From Brevibacillus choshinensis (GTDB lineage: Bacteria > Bacillota > Bacilli > Brevibacillales > Brevibacillaceae), in assembly GCF_016811915.1 (NCBI RefSeq), contig NZ_CP069127.1:1704001-1768000 (forward strand): a stretch of 64,000 nt of DNA. Direction: 5' to 3'. The notes under the pieces are model-generated. The model worked only from the letters and a program-made list of their open reading frames with translations, was not told the DNA's origin and searched no databases. Below, piece by piece: positions 52,845 through 61,361 of the stretch. A program made the position numbers and the translations under genes. The stretch's first letter is position 1. Every line of letters begins with the position of its first letter.

Positions 52845-54143
52845 ATGACTCAGCCTGTACGCGTAGCTGTTGTGGGATTGGGGTTTGTCGGCTTGCCATT
52901 GGCGCTTACCTATGCCATGAAAGGAGCAAGCGTCGTTGGTGTCGACGTAGTGCCTCGCGTTGTCGACGAGATCAATGCCGGACATTCCCATCACTTGGAG
53001 TCCTATCAGGGGAAAACGCTGCCTGAGATTCTTCGTGAGCAGATTGACGCGGGACGATTCCGTGCAACGACTTCTTACACCGATGCAGCAGAAAACGTGA
53101 ATCATTATATCATCACGGTTGGCCTGCCTGTTCAAAATGGCGACCCGGATCTGGGACCGTTGAAAAGCTGTGCAGAAACATTGGGAAAAGTACTGAAAAA
53201 GGGCGATACCGTCATGATCCGCAGCACGGTTGTCCCAGGCACGACCCAAGAAGTCATCCTGCCGATCCTGGAAGAAGCGAGTGGCCTTGTCGCAGGTACC
53301 GATTTCTACCTGACTTATTGCTCGGAGCGCATTGCCGAAGGACGAGCTTTCGAAGAGTTCATCCACATGCCGCTCGTTTTGGGTGGCATCAATGAGCAGA
53401 GTGCGGAAAAAGGGAAAGAGCTGCTTTCCTACATCAGCGAAACGGAAGTGACCATTTCCGACATTCGCGTGGTGGAGACAGCAAAAGTCATTGAAAATAT
53501 CCAACGGGACGTCAACATCGCGATGGTGCAGGAATTCGCCCGTTTTGCAGAATCGTTTGGGATCGATACCTTCGAACTGATTAAAGTAGCGAATACGCAC
53601 ACACGCGTGAACCTGCTGACACCGGGGCCTGGTGTAGGGGGATTCTGTCTGCCGAACGCTCTGTATTACCTTCAGCCGAAGGCACGAGAGCTGGAAGTGG
53701 GTCTGCCTTTGCTGCAGCAAGCCCGTATGACCAACGACGCTGTTCCTGAAGTGTTGATCGGCATGCTGGAAAACGCCCTGAAGGAACAAGGCAAAGCCCT
53801 GGTAGGCAGCCGCGTAGCGGTTCTGGGACTGGCTATGAAAGATTTTTCCAACGATGACCGTGTGAGCCCGGTAAACGATCTGATCAAGCTCCTTCAGACA
53901 AAGGGCGTAGAGGTTCGTTCCTACGATCCGGCGGTACCGACTTCATACGAGCACAAGGCGGAAAGCATGGAAGCAGCAGTCAAAGGGGCAGATGCTCTGT
54001 TCCTGACCGCTGTGCAAAAAGAGTTTGCTGAGACGAATTGGGCAGAGGTAGCCGATTTGATGGCGGACTCGCCAATCCTATTTGATACCAAAAATCGCAT
54101 CCCGCGTGATCTCGCGAGCCGCGCGACAGTGGTGCGGATCTGA
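52845..54143 (+). CDS. Nucleotide-sugar dehydrogenase (UDP-ManNAc/UDP-Glc dehydrogenase family)
   Basis: A 432-residue NAD-dependent two-fold oxidation of a UDP-sugar to the uronic acid. The N-terminal Rossmann motif GLGFVGLPLALTYAMKG is at residues 9-25. The central domain has the catalytic cysteine in GPGVGGFCLPNALYY near residue 268 and the conserved SERIAEGRAFEEF. The C-terminal UDP-binding domain starts with VLGLAMKDFSNDDRVSP. The length and pattern lean to the WecC (UDP-N-acetylmannosamine) branch, not proven. AGAGGAG precedes the ATG. It probably supplies an acidic sugar for a cell-wall polysaccharide. Confidence 0.9.
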   Translation: MTQPVRVAVVGLGFVGLPLALTYAMKGASVVGVDVVPRVVDEINAGHSHHLESYQGKTLPEILREQIDAGRFRATTSYTDAAENVNHYIITVGLPVQNGDPDLGPLKSCAETLGKVLKKGDTVMIRSTVVPGTTQEVILPILEEASGLVAGTDFYLTYCSERIAEGRAFEEFIHMPLVLGGINEQSAEKGKELLSYISETEVTISDIRVVETAKVIENIQRDVNIAMVQEFARFAESFGIDTFELIKVANTHTRVNLLTPGPGVGGFCLPNALYYLQPKARELEVGLPLLQQARMTNDAVPEVLIGMLENALKEQGKALVGSRVAVLGLAMKDFSNDDRVSPVNDLIKLLQTKGVEVRSYDPAVPTSYEHKAESMEAAVKGADALFLTAVQKEFAETNWAEVADLMADSPILFDTKNRIPRDLASRATVVRI

Positions 54144-54149
54144 TGATGA

Positions 54150-54197
54150 GCAAGAACCTCCAATGGACAGGCTGTCTGTGGAGGTTCTTGCTTTTTC
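54150..54197 (+). terminator. Terminator of the nucleotide-sugar dehydrogenase gene
   Basis: A 13-bp stem GCAAGAACCTCCA/TGGAGGTTCTTGC is followed by five T, six bases after the stop. Confidence 0.9.
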
Positions 54198-54202
54198 CGC
54201 GT

Positions 54203-54367
54203 TTAATCCTTCAGTTCCGTAATCACTTCGGATGCGAATGTTTCATCGGGAGTCGGGAACATTTGATATTGATGACGAATTTCGATTTCCTTTTCGTCCA
54301 CAGCATTTTGCATGTCATTGTTGACGGGAGCAGATTGTCTGTTCCTGCGTTCCTTTTGTTCGGCCAT
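54203..54367 (-). CDS. Small hydrophilic protein of unknown function (54 residues)
   Basis: A complete minus-strand frame from an ATG at 54367 to a TAA at 54203, preceded by GGAGGTGAAGG at ideal distance. The product is charged: a basic/Asn-rich start (EQKERRNRQS), a middle segment DEKEIEIRHQYQMFP and an acidic end (ETFASEVITELKD). No Cys or Trp. It is divergent from the cold-shock gene. I do not recognise the family. The quality of the ribosome site and the amphipathic but soluble composition support a real gene. Confidence 0.6.
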   Translation of the reverse strand: MAEQKERRNRQSAPVNNDMQNAVDEKEIEIRHQYQMFPTPDETFASEVITELKD

Positions 54368-54508
54368 GATCCTTCACCTCCACACACGTTTAATGTGTAC
54401 CTCCCGACTCGTGGACATGCCTGTATAGATTGCGCAAAGCTAGGTAATGCTAAGCAGGTAAGGCCAAAAATTTCAATTCATGTAAGGGTTACATGCTAGG
54501 AGGCAAAA

Positions 54509-54709
54509 ATGGAACGCGGTAGAGTAAAATGGTTTAACAGTGAAAAAGGCTTTGGTTTCATTGAACGCGAGGGTGGGGAAGATGTGTTTGTTCACTTCTC
54601 TGCGATTCAAGGAGAAGGCTACAAGTCGCTGGACGAGGGCCAAGAGGTAACGTTTGACGTGGAAAATGGCCAGAGGGGTCCGCAAGCGGTGAACGTAACG
54701 AAAGTCTAA
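54509..54709 (+). CDS. csp: Cold-shock domain protein (CspA family)
   Basis: A 66-residue single OB-fold RNA chaperone. RNP1 (KGFGFIE, residues 13-19) and RNP2 (VFVHFSAI, residues 26-33) are intact, and the protein ends with [10 protein letters not shown] like B. subtilis CspB. AGGAGG precedes the ATG. About 140 bases separate it from the divergent small gene; part of this should be the 5' leader that cold-shock mRNAs use for control. A short terminator follows. Confidence 0.95.
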   Translation: MERGRVKWFNSEKGFGFIEREGGEDVFVHFSAIQGEGYKSLDEGQEVTFDVENGQRGPQAVNVTKV

Positions 54710-54720
54710 CCAAAAAGCCA

Positions 54721-54749
54721 ACAGACTCGCAGTACGGGGGTCTGTTTTT
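54721..54749 (+). terminator. Terminator of the cold-shock gene
   Basis: The ACAGAC/GTCTGT stem with a G-rich loop is followed by TTTTTC, 11 bases after the stop. Confidence 0.65.
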
Positions 54750-54782
54750 CTATGTGGAAAACTGACCTTTTCATATTTGTTG

Positions 54783-54814
54783 AAACTGACCCTTTGTATC
54801 GGGTCAGTTTTTTT
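54783..54814 (+). terminator. Second hairpin terminator before the thioredoxin-like gene
   Basis: The AAACTGACCC/GGGTCAGTTT stem is followed by T. A partial copy of its left arm (AAACTGACC) lies about 25 bases upstream. It may back up the cold-shock terminator or attenuate the next gene. Confidence 0.65.
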
Positions 54815-54858
54815 ATAAGCTTTTCGTATCAACTGAACAAATGGAGGATTTGCCGCAC

Positions 54859-55470
54859 ATGGATAAATCGTTGAATTTGAAACACAAAATGGGTCAGGGC
54901 ATATCAATGCATTCGTTTATGGAAAACATGGAGATACGCACGATGGAGCTGAGCGGTATCCCTGACACAAAAGAGAAGTTCATCTCGAAGTATGAGATAT
55001 TTTCATGGCCGAGTGCAGAAGACGAATCGTTTTTTGGTTCGATTCGCGAAAACGAGGATTTGCATTGCTTGATCCTGTGCACGGATTGGTGCCCGGACGT
55101 GATCTGGAACGTGCCCGTTTTATTTCGGGTCATGGAGCAGGCAAGAATTTCGACGGAAGTTTTGATCATGGAAGATCATTTGGAGACAATGGATCTTTTT
55201 CTTACCGACGGAGGCCGCGCGCAGCCGATAGCGATTATCTTGAAAAAAAGCGGTGAGGTGCTAGGCAAATGGGGGGCTCGTCCCGCTTATATTCAAGCGG
55301 TGATGGATCGTTTTAAAGCGAAGCATCCGGATAAAAGCCAGCCGGATTACAAGGAAAACCTGAATCAGACCTATGGGGAAATCGGGCGTCTTTACCGTAC
55401 CAGCGACGAATACCAGCGAGTGATGCTTCAGGAGCTGAGAGAGCTTTTTCACTACGAGATCTGCAGCTAA
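54859..55470 (+). CDS. Thioredoxin-family protein with a single active-site cysteine
   Basis: A 203-residue cytoplasmic protein. Residues about 60-160 read as a thioredoxin fold: LHCLILCTDWCPDVIWNVPVLFRVM (redox-motif position), then a strand-rich segment with a proline in QPIAIIL, the expected cis-Pro site. The motif is CPDV instead of CxxC, so it is not a disulfide reductase of the usual kind. A helical tail follows. Bacillota have similar thioredoxin-like proteins of unknown role. ATG at 54859 is 11 bases past GGAGG; an ATG at 54841 overlaps that site. Confidence 0.8.
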   Translation: MDKSLNLKHKMGQGISMHSFMENMEIRTMELSGIPDTKEKFISKYEIFSWPSAEDESFFGSIRENEDLHCLILCTDWCPDVIWNVPVLFRVMEQARISTEVLIMEDHLETMDLFLTDGGRAQPIAIILKKSGEVLGKWGARPAYIQAVMDRFKAKHPDKSQPDYKENLNQTYGEIGRLYRTSDEYQRVMLQELRELFHYEICS

Positions 55471-55473
55471 CAG

Positions 55474-55525
55474 AAAAACGGATGGAGAAGCGAGCAAAAG
55501 CAGCTCGTTCCCCATCCGTTTTTTG
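55474..55525. terminator. Bidirectional terminator between the thioredoxin-like gene and the M55 peptidase gene
   Basis: A long hairpin (AAAACGGATGG/CCATCCGTTTT, with inner GCGAGC/GCTCGT) has T runs on both strands and lies between convergent genes. Confidence 0.8.
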
Positions 55526-55541
55526 CATTTCAGAAAAAGCC

Positions 55542-56369
55542 TTAGAAAAATTCTGCACCGGCGGCAAGGTTCAGCATCGCGCGCATGGTCGTGTACAGAT
55601 CATGCTGATCCTGTGCGGTGTAGTGGACCGTACCGGTTTCAGTCTCGTATCGGCTTCCTGGCACGATAGCAGCCATTTCTGCTTGTCCTGCATGACAGAA
55701 CTGTACGGCCATCTCCATGGGTACAGCCGTCTGGAATGGAGCGATTTGCTTGATATTGCCCAAAGCAAGTTTGGTTTGCTTTTTCAGCTCAGCAGTCGCT
55801 TCTTCGCGAGACAGACAGATTGCAGCGGTGCGAGAGACTGCTTTTTTGACGACGGCTGTCGCGATGCCAGGGATCAGCTCCTTGGCTTCTTCTGCGACGA
55901 GATCGTCTCCGGATACCATGACTACCGGTACTTGATAGACGCCTGCGTACGCAGCGTTAAAGCCGAACTCACCGACTACACGTCCATTGATGTACAGGTT
56001 GCGGATGACGCCAGACATGGTGTGGCTCAGAACGCCAGGCACGCCTTGACGTGTGTGGTAGCCGATGAAAAGGGCAGCGTCGAAGGTATCGTCCAATCCA
56101 TGAACCATGGAGTAATTGCGAGGGGAGCCTGCCAGGAGTTTCGCTTTTGGATGCAGAGACTCCCACAAAATGTTGTTCATGGTATTGTGGCTGTCAGCGA
56201 CCAGGATCTCGGTAGCTCCCGCTTCGATCGCCGCTTCGATGACGGCGTTGGCGTCTTCAGTCATGAACTTGCGTCCGCGCTGGTAGTTGACGCCTGCATC
56301 GGGATTGATATAAGTGTTGTCGACAATTCCGGAGATCCCTTCCATGTCTACGGAGAGAAACAATTTCAT
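55542..56369 (-). CDS. dppA: M55 family D-aminopeptidase (DppA-like)
   Basis: A 275-residue zinc D-aminopeptidase that releases D-amino acids from D-amino dipeptides, as in cell-wall peptide recycling. Metal and catalytic residues of the family are visible: SVDMEGISG (Asp8, Glu10), DSHNTMNN (His about 61), IGYHTRQG (His about 104) and GEFGFNAAYAG (Glu about 133). The B. subtilis dppA is first in the dipeptide ABC transporter operon; here it stands alone between terminators. GGATGAAATCC precedes the ATG. Confidence 0.93.
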   Translation of the reverse strand: MKLFLSVDMEGISGIVDNTYINPDAGVNYQRGRKFMTEDANAVIEAAIEAGATEILVADSHNTMNNILWESLHPKAKLLAGSPRNYSMVHGLDDTFDAALFIGYHTRQGVPGVLSHTMSGVIRNLYINGRVVGEFGFNAAYAGVYQVPVVMVSGDDLVAEEAKELIPGIATAVVKKAVSRTAAICLSREEATAELKKQTKLALGNIKQIAPFQTAVPMEMAVQFCHAGQAEMAAIVPGSRYETETGTVHYTAQDQHDLYTTMRAMLNLAAGAEFF

Positions 56370-56465
56370 CTGGATTTCATCCTTTCACGTACGATTCGTA
56401 AAATTTCTTCAGCTCTATGTTAACCAGATTGTCGGAGACGAGGCAACCACGAAATATTTCGCATG

Positions 56466-56503
56466 AAAAAAGCACGACGTTCGTCAGGAGCTGCGCGTCG
56501 TGC
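56466..56503 (-). terminator. Terminator of the minus-strand glycosyltransferase gene
   Basis: On the minus strand the GCACGACG/CGTCGTGC stem is followed by six T, about 40 bases past the stop. Confidence 0.85.
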
Positions 56504-56542
56504 CTTTCGCGGAAAGGTAAGGAAAAAACGTTGAGGAGTTTC

Positions 56543-57676
56543 TTACGGAATGAGCTTGCGGTATAGGGCCAGGATCTTTTCAGTCATCAGCTCGATCGTA
56601 AAGGAGTTCTCGACCTTTTCCAAGGCACGCTTGACCATGGCTTCACGAAGCTGCGCCGATTCCTTTAGTTGTCTCATCGCCAAAGCCAAGGCGGAGGAAT
56701 CTCCAGGCTCTACGACGAGTCCTGTCTGCTCATGGAAGACGAATTCCTTGACGCCTCCTACATGGCTCGCGATGACCGGGACTTCCGATGCCATGGCTTC
56801 GATGATGGTGTACCCAAGTCCTTCGTAAAAGGACGAGTGAACGAAGCAGTCGAAGGCGTTCAGGCAAGCAGGGATATCCTGACGGAAACCGGCAAATCGC
56901 ACGTGCGATTCCAGCCCAAGCTGTTTCACCTGATTCTCCAAGCCTTCCCGCTCGGGGCCATCACCGACGAGCACGAGGTAAGAGGAGGAGCCCGTTTCTT
57001 TTTGCAGCTTGGCAAACGCATCGACGAGCACCGGCAATCCTTTGACAGGAACAAAGCGCGCTACCGTACCAAACAGAAAGGCATCCTCTGGAATGTCCCA
57101 CTCCCTGCGCATGCGGCTGCGATCTTCTTCCCGTGACTGTGTCTGTCGGTATGGCGATAAGTCCATTCCGTTGTAGATCACGCTAATGTCGCGACCAGGG
57201 ACACCCTGATCACGAAGAATGCTCGCCAACGCTTCACTGATGGCGATGTAGTGCCGGTTCCATTGGCGGGTGCCCCGTTCCATCATGCTGACGATCGCGT
57301 AAGCCAGCGGGCTGGCATAATCGTAACGCAAAAAGCTGTGCACCGTGGTCAGCAGGGGAACATGCAACCCGCGAGAGGCCAGTCGGGAAAAGAAATTGGC
57401 CTTTACACCGTGAGTATGTATGATGGCTGGCTGAAACGACTGAAACGCATCCCGCAGGCCGCGCAGCAGGCGCAAGTCAAAACGCCCGAACTGATCAAGC
57501 GTCACGACAGTAATGCCCGCTTGCCTCAGCTTGCTGGCAAAAAGGGAGTCGTAAAAACAAACGACTGCTACTTCTACTTCCGCAGCGGGGAAGGTGGAGA
57601 CCAGGTTGAGGATATGCTGTTCTGCGCCGCCAAATTCGCCCCCACCAATCACGTGGAGGACTCGTAATTTGCTCAT
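56543..57676 (-). CDS. Glycosyltransferase family 4 protein
   Basis: A 377-residue retaining GT-B glycosyltransferase. The N-terminal acceptor domain begins with LRVLHVIGGGEFGGAEQHILNLV, with IIHTHGVKANFFSRLA near residue 85. The donor domain has GTVARFVPVKGLPVLVDAFAKL near residue 200 and the EX7E motif (EGLGYTIIEAMASEVPVIAS) near residue 285. It has no signal or TM segment, so it is cytoplasmic. Role in surface polysaccharide assembly is inferred from the neighbouring genes. It diverges from another glycosyltransferase; a hairpin with a T run lies just upstream of its start. Confidence 0.92.
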   Translation of the reverse strand: MSKLRVLHVIGGGEFGGAEQHILNLVSTFPAAEVEVAVVCFYDSLFASKLRQAGITVVTLDQFGRFDLRLLRGLRDAFQSFQPAIIHTHGVKANFFSRLASRGLHVPLLTTVHSFLRYDYASPLAYAIVSMMERGTRQWNRHYIAISEALASILRDQGVPGRDISVIYNGMDLSPYRQTQSREEDRSRMRREWDIPEDAFLFGTVARFVPVKGLPVLVDAFAKLQKETGSSSYLVLVGDGPEREGLENQVKQLGLESHVRFAGFRQDIPACLNAFDCFVHSSFYEGLGYTIIEAMASEVPVIASHVGGVKEFVFHEQTGLVVEPGDSSALALAMRQLKESAQLREAMVKRALEKVENSFTIELMTEKILALYRKLIP

Positions 57677-57698
57677 CTAATTTCACCCGAATCGTAGT

Positions 57699-57718
57699 AA
57701 AAAAACCTCCACGGAGGT
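57699..57718 (-). terminator. Short hairpin with T run in front of the minus-strand glycosyltransferase gene
   Basis: On the minus strand ACCTC-CGTG-GAGGT is followed by seven T, ending about 22 bases before the ATG of the glycosyltransferase. The 5-bp stem is short, so it may be a weak attenuator or chance. Confidence 0.35.
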
Positions 57719-57920
57719 CTGTTATTGGAAGCGCGGCCACGTTACAATCAGAACGAGGCGCTGATGCTGCGCTAAAGATATCAATTGCATACACGTTCAT
57801 CGATTCTTACTTATAAAGAAAGCCATCCTCACTATATCAGATGCTAGGTAGATTCGCAATAAGACAGCACTTATGGTATCGTTTTAGATGTTAATGAAAA
57901 GGACAAGGGCGGTTTACAAA

Positions 57921-59273
57921 ATGAATAAGCGCAACGTGTTAATTATATGCTACATATTTCCTCCGATCGGCGGCGGCGGAGTGCCTAGACCGCTGAAAAT
58001 GGCCAAATATTTAGGGGAGTTCGGCTGGAACGTACATGTCCTGACGGTAGAGCCAGCGTACCATGCGACATTGGATCCGTCGCTCTTGGCGCAGCTGCCT
58101 GGCGAGGTCACGATCCATCGGGCGAAGGAATGGCAGGTACTGCCGAACAGAGGCGGTGCAGCACCTGCGGCAGCTGCAGCAGGCACAGGGCAACATTCTG
58201 CCGCTTCTGTGAAAACGGTGCTGAAGAAACAAGTGGTCCAAGCATTGAAGAAAGTCAAGCCATACGTGCTGATCCCGGATGACCAGATATTGTGGATGCC
58301 AAACGCCGTGAAGCTCGGACGGGAAATCATGAAGCGAGAAAAGATCGATGCCATCTTTTCGACGTCCGGTCCCGTGACCAACCATTTGGTGGCACGAAAG
58401 CTTGCACGTGAGTTTGACGCCAAATGGGTAGCGGACTTCCGCGATCCATGGACGCAGAACATGCATACCTCAGGGATTGCCTGGAGAGAGCGGATGGAAG
58501 AGCGGATGGAGGCAGATGTCATGCTGGAGGCGGACGCCATTACGACGGTCACAGCGACGTTTGCGAAAAATTTTCAAGACAAGCATCAAGAGAGGATCAA
58601 GCGCCTCGAACTGATTTACAATGGATTTGATCAGGCCGATTTTGAGGGGCTAGAGCCCAGCCATGTCGCTCCAGAGAAATTTCATGCCGTATATGCCGGG
58701 ATCTTGTATCAAAAACGCAATCCACGCTTGCTTCTGCACGCGATCCGTGAGCTGATCGACGCAGGTGAGGTCGATCCAAAGGATCTGCTTCTCAGCTTTG
58801 CCGGTGTATTTGACTATCCCGGCTATTCGGAAAACCGCGACTGTGTCGAACAGCTGGGATTAGGGCAGATCGTGCGTGTGCTGGGAAATTTACCTCACAA
58901 GGAAGCGCTTGGACTGATGAAGGGAGCAGACGTCCTTCTGCAGATTGGTGACGTTTCAGCGGATGCTGGCGCGTACATCCCGGGAAAGCTGTATGAATAT
59001 ATGGGCATCGGCAACCCGATCCTCGCGCTGAACAAGGCCGGAGAAGCGACAGAAATCATCGAGAAGTTCCGCTTGGGGCAAGTAGCCGATCCGGAGGAAA
59101 AAGACGCTGTCAAACAGGCGTATCTGCAGCTGTATAAGGAATGGAAGGCAGGATTGGACAAGCAAAGCGGCGAAAGTGACAGAGGAGCGGACTTTGCCGA
59201 GCGGGTCAAGCCGTATGAACGGCGAGAGCAAGCAAGACAGCTCGCTGCGCTCATGGATGACTTGGTAGAGTAA
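57921..59273 (+). CDS. Glycosyltransferase (GT4-like)
   Basis: A 450-residue GT-B protein. The N-terminus VLIICYIFPPIGGGGVPRPLKMAKYLGEFGWNVHVLT is the hallmark of a GT4 subgroup in polysaccharide clusters. An Ala-rich insert at about 78-92 and WVADFRDPWTQN near residue 172 follow. The donor site has LGNLPHKEALGLMKGADVLLQIG and KLYEYMGIGNPILAL near the C-terminus. The ATG at 57921 is preferred (AAGGGCGG upstream, homologous start); an ATG at 57888 has no ribosome site. It lies 12 bases before a hairpin that may end its transcript. Confidence 0.9.
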   Translation: MNKRNVLIICYIFPPIGGGGVPRPLKMAKYLGEFGWNVHVLTVEPAYHATLDPSLLAQLPGEVTIHRAKEWQVLPNRGGAAPAAAAAGTGQHSAASVKTVLKKQVVQALKKVKPYVLIPDDQILWMPNAVKLGREIMKREKIDAIFSTSGPVTNHLVARKLAREFDAKWVADFRDPWTQNMHTSGIAWRERMEERMEADVMLEADAITTVTATFAKNFQDKHQERIKRLELIYNGFDQADFEGLEPSHVAPEKFHAVYAGILYQKRNPRLLLHAIRELIDAGEVDPKDLLLSFAGVFDYPGYSENRDCVEQLGLGQIVRVLGNLPHKEALGLMKGADVLLQIGDVSADAGAYIPGKLYEYMGIGNPILALNKAGEATEIIEKFRLGQVADPEEKDAVKQAYLQLYKEWKAGLDKQSGESDRGADFAERVKPYERREQARQLAALMDDLVE

Positions 59274-59283
59274 ATAGGAGCAG

Positions 59284-59315
59284 CCCCCGTGGCCACCGGC
59301 TGCGGGGGATTTTTG
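59284..59315 (+). terminator. Terminator after the GT4-like gene
   Basis: The CCCCCG/CGGGGG stem with a GGCCACCGG-containing loop is followed by ATTTTTG, ten bases after the stop. It overlaps an open frame in front of the MFS gene, which supports a start after it. Confidence 0.65.
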
Positions 59316-59321
59316 TCCAGA

Positions 59322-60491
59322 ATGGGGAATGGTACGGTGAAGTTGGGCATTCAGTATTTGCGCGCTTATAATTTCTTTTATTTCTCTCTGCTATCCATCT
59401 TTATTTCCTTTTTACCCGTCTATTTGAGCTACCGCGACGTAACTCCTGCAGAAATCGGGATGATGGTGGGCTTTGGCTCGTTTATCGGGATCTTGTCTCA
59501 ACCGTTCTGGGGGATGGTAAGTGACAAGCACAAGACCATCAAGCGCATCATCCTGCTTACCCTGGGCGCTTCGATTGCGGTCGGCATGCTTTTATTTACA
59601 AGCGGCCAGTTCACGCTGCTGTTTCTCCTGGTAGGGGCGATGTACTTCTTCCTGCTGCCGACCGATCCTTTGACAGAGAGCTTGAATTACCGCGTGGCCG
59701 AGCAGCATCAGATCAGCTTTGGTTCCGTTCGCACGTTTGGCGCTATCGGCTATGCGACCGCTTCGCTTTTCATCGGATGGACAGTGGACCAGCTAGGCAT
59801 GAATCGGCTGTCCTGGCAATTCTTGGGGTACGGGATGCTCGCATTCCTTTTCGCCCTTTTGGTATCCGATGCACCCGCGAGCAGTAAAAAACTCTCCAGG
59901 CAAGAGCTGAAGCAATTTTTCTTCTATCCGAAGACACTCCGGTTCTTTTTGCTGGTCCTCATCGCGGCGACTCCTCACCGTACGAATGACAGCTTTCTCG
60001 GAGTCTTCGTCCAGAGTCTTGGCGGGAGTACGGGAGCAGTCGGGCAAGCGTGGTTTTTGGCGGCGATCAGCGAGGTGGCATTCTTCGCACTAAGTGCCCG
60101 CATTTTGCAAAAGTGGAGCGAAATCAAGCTAATCACATGGGCGACGGCACTGTACACGATTCGCTATGCGCTGTGCGCACTTGCCCCTACCGCAGAGTGG
60201 GTCGTGTATTTGCAGCTCACTCAGGGTGTCACGTTTGTCATCTTTTACACAGCAACCATTCAGTACTTGTACCGGATCATTCCGGAAGAGTGGAAGGCGA
60301 CCGGGCAGACGGTGCTGGCTGTATTGTTTTTCGGCATCTCCGGGATAATCGGTTCCATTGCCGGGGGATGGGTGTTCCAGCAGTTTGGCGGAGGGGCCCT
60401 GTACATGGCGATGGCTGCCTTCTCGCTCGTGGCTTGCGGGTACAGCTTGACGCTCTGGCGGTCACAGGGCGCAGGTGTAGGAAAAGCATAA
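59322..60491 (+). CDS. MFS transporter (LacY-like MFS_1 subgroup)
   Basis: An about 389-residue major facilitator permease with twelve hydrophobic segments. The loop 2-3 motif GMVSDKHKTIKR is near residue 72. The segments TDPLTESLNYRVAEQHQISFGSVRTFGAIGYATASL near 122-157 and FYTATIQYLYRIIPEEWKATGQTVLAVLFFGISGIIGSIAGG near 300-341 fit the LacY/nucleoside-type MFS_1_like group. The start may be the ATG at 59322 or the GTG at 59337, which has GGGGAA seven bases upstream. Substrate unknown; its position suggests a sugar or nucleoside. Confidence 0.88.
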   Translation: MGNGTVKLGIQYLRAYNFFYFSLLSIFISFLPVYLSYRDVTPAEIGMMVGFGSFIGILSQPFWGMVSDKHKTIKRIILLTLGASIAVGMLLFTSGQFTLLFLLVGAMYFFLLPTDPLTESLNYRVAEQHQISFGSVRTFGAIGYATASLFIGWTVDQLGMNRLSWQFLGYGMLAFLFALLVSDAPASSKKLSRQELKQFFFYPKTLRFFLLVLIAATPHRTNDSFLGVFVQSLGGSTGAVGQAWFLAAISEVAFFALSARILQKWSEIKLITWATALYTIRYALCALAPTAEWVVYLQLTQGVTFVIFYTATIQYLYRIIPEEWKATGQTVLAVLFFGISGIIGSIAGGWVFQQFGGGALYMAMAAFSLVACGYSLTLWRSQGAGVGKA

Positions 60492-60493
60492 GA

Positions 60494-60531
60494 AAAAGAG
60501 CTGACGGCATGTGCGTCAGCTCTTTTGTTGT
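60494..60531. terminator. Bidirectional terminator between the MFS gene and the lipoprotein gene
   Basis: The AAGAGCTGACG/CGTCAGCTCTT stem has T runs on both strands and lies between convergent genes. Confidence 0.85.
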
Positions 60532-60545
60532 TTCCAGTCCTATCA

Positions 60546-61361
60546 TCAGTAAAGCAAGTATTTTTCTACTTCCCCCGGCTCCTTGATGTGGATTCCCGGA
60601 TCATTGTACTTGTAGAGCTGGAACAAAACCTGTTGGTCCATCGTACCGGCCTCTGGCAGCGGAAGGATGATCCATGTTTCGTACTGGTGGATCAATCGGT
60701 CTTCCTTGCCGATCCAGAACGTCGTCTTGATCGTGGATTCGTTCAGGATGTAGTCCAGATCCGGACGGCCATCCAGCTGCTGTTTCAAAGGCTCCAAGAG
60801 AGCGCTCTTGCTCGTTTTGAGCCAGTCTGCACCGGTCATTTTCAGCTGGAACGGTATGCAGACCGTTCCATACACTTTATCATCTGGCAGCTGTACGGCA
60901 GCGTCCATGAAAGGCAGCCAGTCGTCAAAGCCTGCCATGACATCAAAGGCGAGCGGATCCTCTTTGGCGGTCAGCCAGTAATCGTTCGCGCGAATGTAGC
61001 GTTTGTCATCGATTCGATAGTACTGATAAGGCTGAGCCGCGATGCGCGCATCCACGTTGTACCCTTTGCCGTTGACGACAGCGCCGTTGAACATGCTGGT
61101 CGTCGAGCGGGAGAGGATCATGTTTTTGACATGGCCTTTGTACCAGTAGGATTGTGCATCCGGATCCGTCTTGGCTTTTTCCAAGGCGGTTTTCAGCCAT
61201 TCCGCCCCCGACTCCGTCTGTGCTGTGGTCGTCTGCTCCGGCTTGGTGCCGAAGTTGGTGGAAGCAAAAGATTTTGGCCCGGACTCATAGGTGCACCCGC
61301 CGAGCAGGGCAGCCGCGCAGATGCCTGCGATGAGTGCCGTAGCCTTCGTAAGCTTACGCAT
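60546..61361 (-). CDS. Lipoprotein of unknown function
   Basis: A 271-residue exported lipoprotein. The signal peptide ends in lipobox LLGGC (Cys about 23), followed by a Ser/Thr-rich linker to residue 50. The mature domain, with pairs such as QSYWYKGHVKNMILS, YYRIDDKRYIRANDYWLTAK and TIKTTFWIGKEDRLIHQYETWIILP, resembles the LolA/LppX-type open beta-barrel lipoproteins of Gram-positive bacteria, but I cannot assign the family with confidence. It overlaps the upstream membrane-protein gene by 8 bases and is last in a minus-strand operon. Confidence 0.75.
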   Translation of the reverse strand: MRKLTKATALIAGICAAALLGGCTYESGPKSFASTNFGTKPEQTTTAQTESGAEWLKTALEKAKTDPDAQSYWYKGHVKNMILSRSTTSMFNGAVVNGKGYNVDARIAAQPYQYYRIDDKRYIRANDYWLTAKEDPLAFDVMAGFDDWLPFMDAAVQLPDDKVYGTVCIPFQLKMTGADWLKTSKSALLEPLKQQLDGRPDLDYILNESTIKTTFWIGKEDRLIHQYETWIILPLPEAGTMDQQVLFQLYKYNDPGIHIKEPGEVEKYLLY

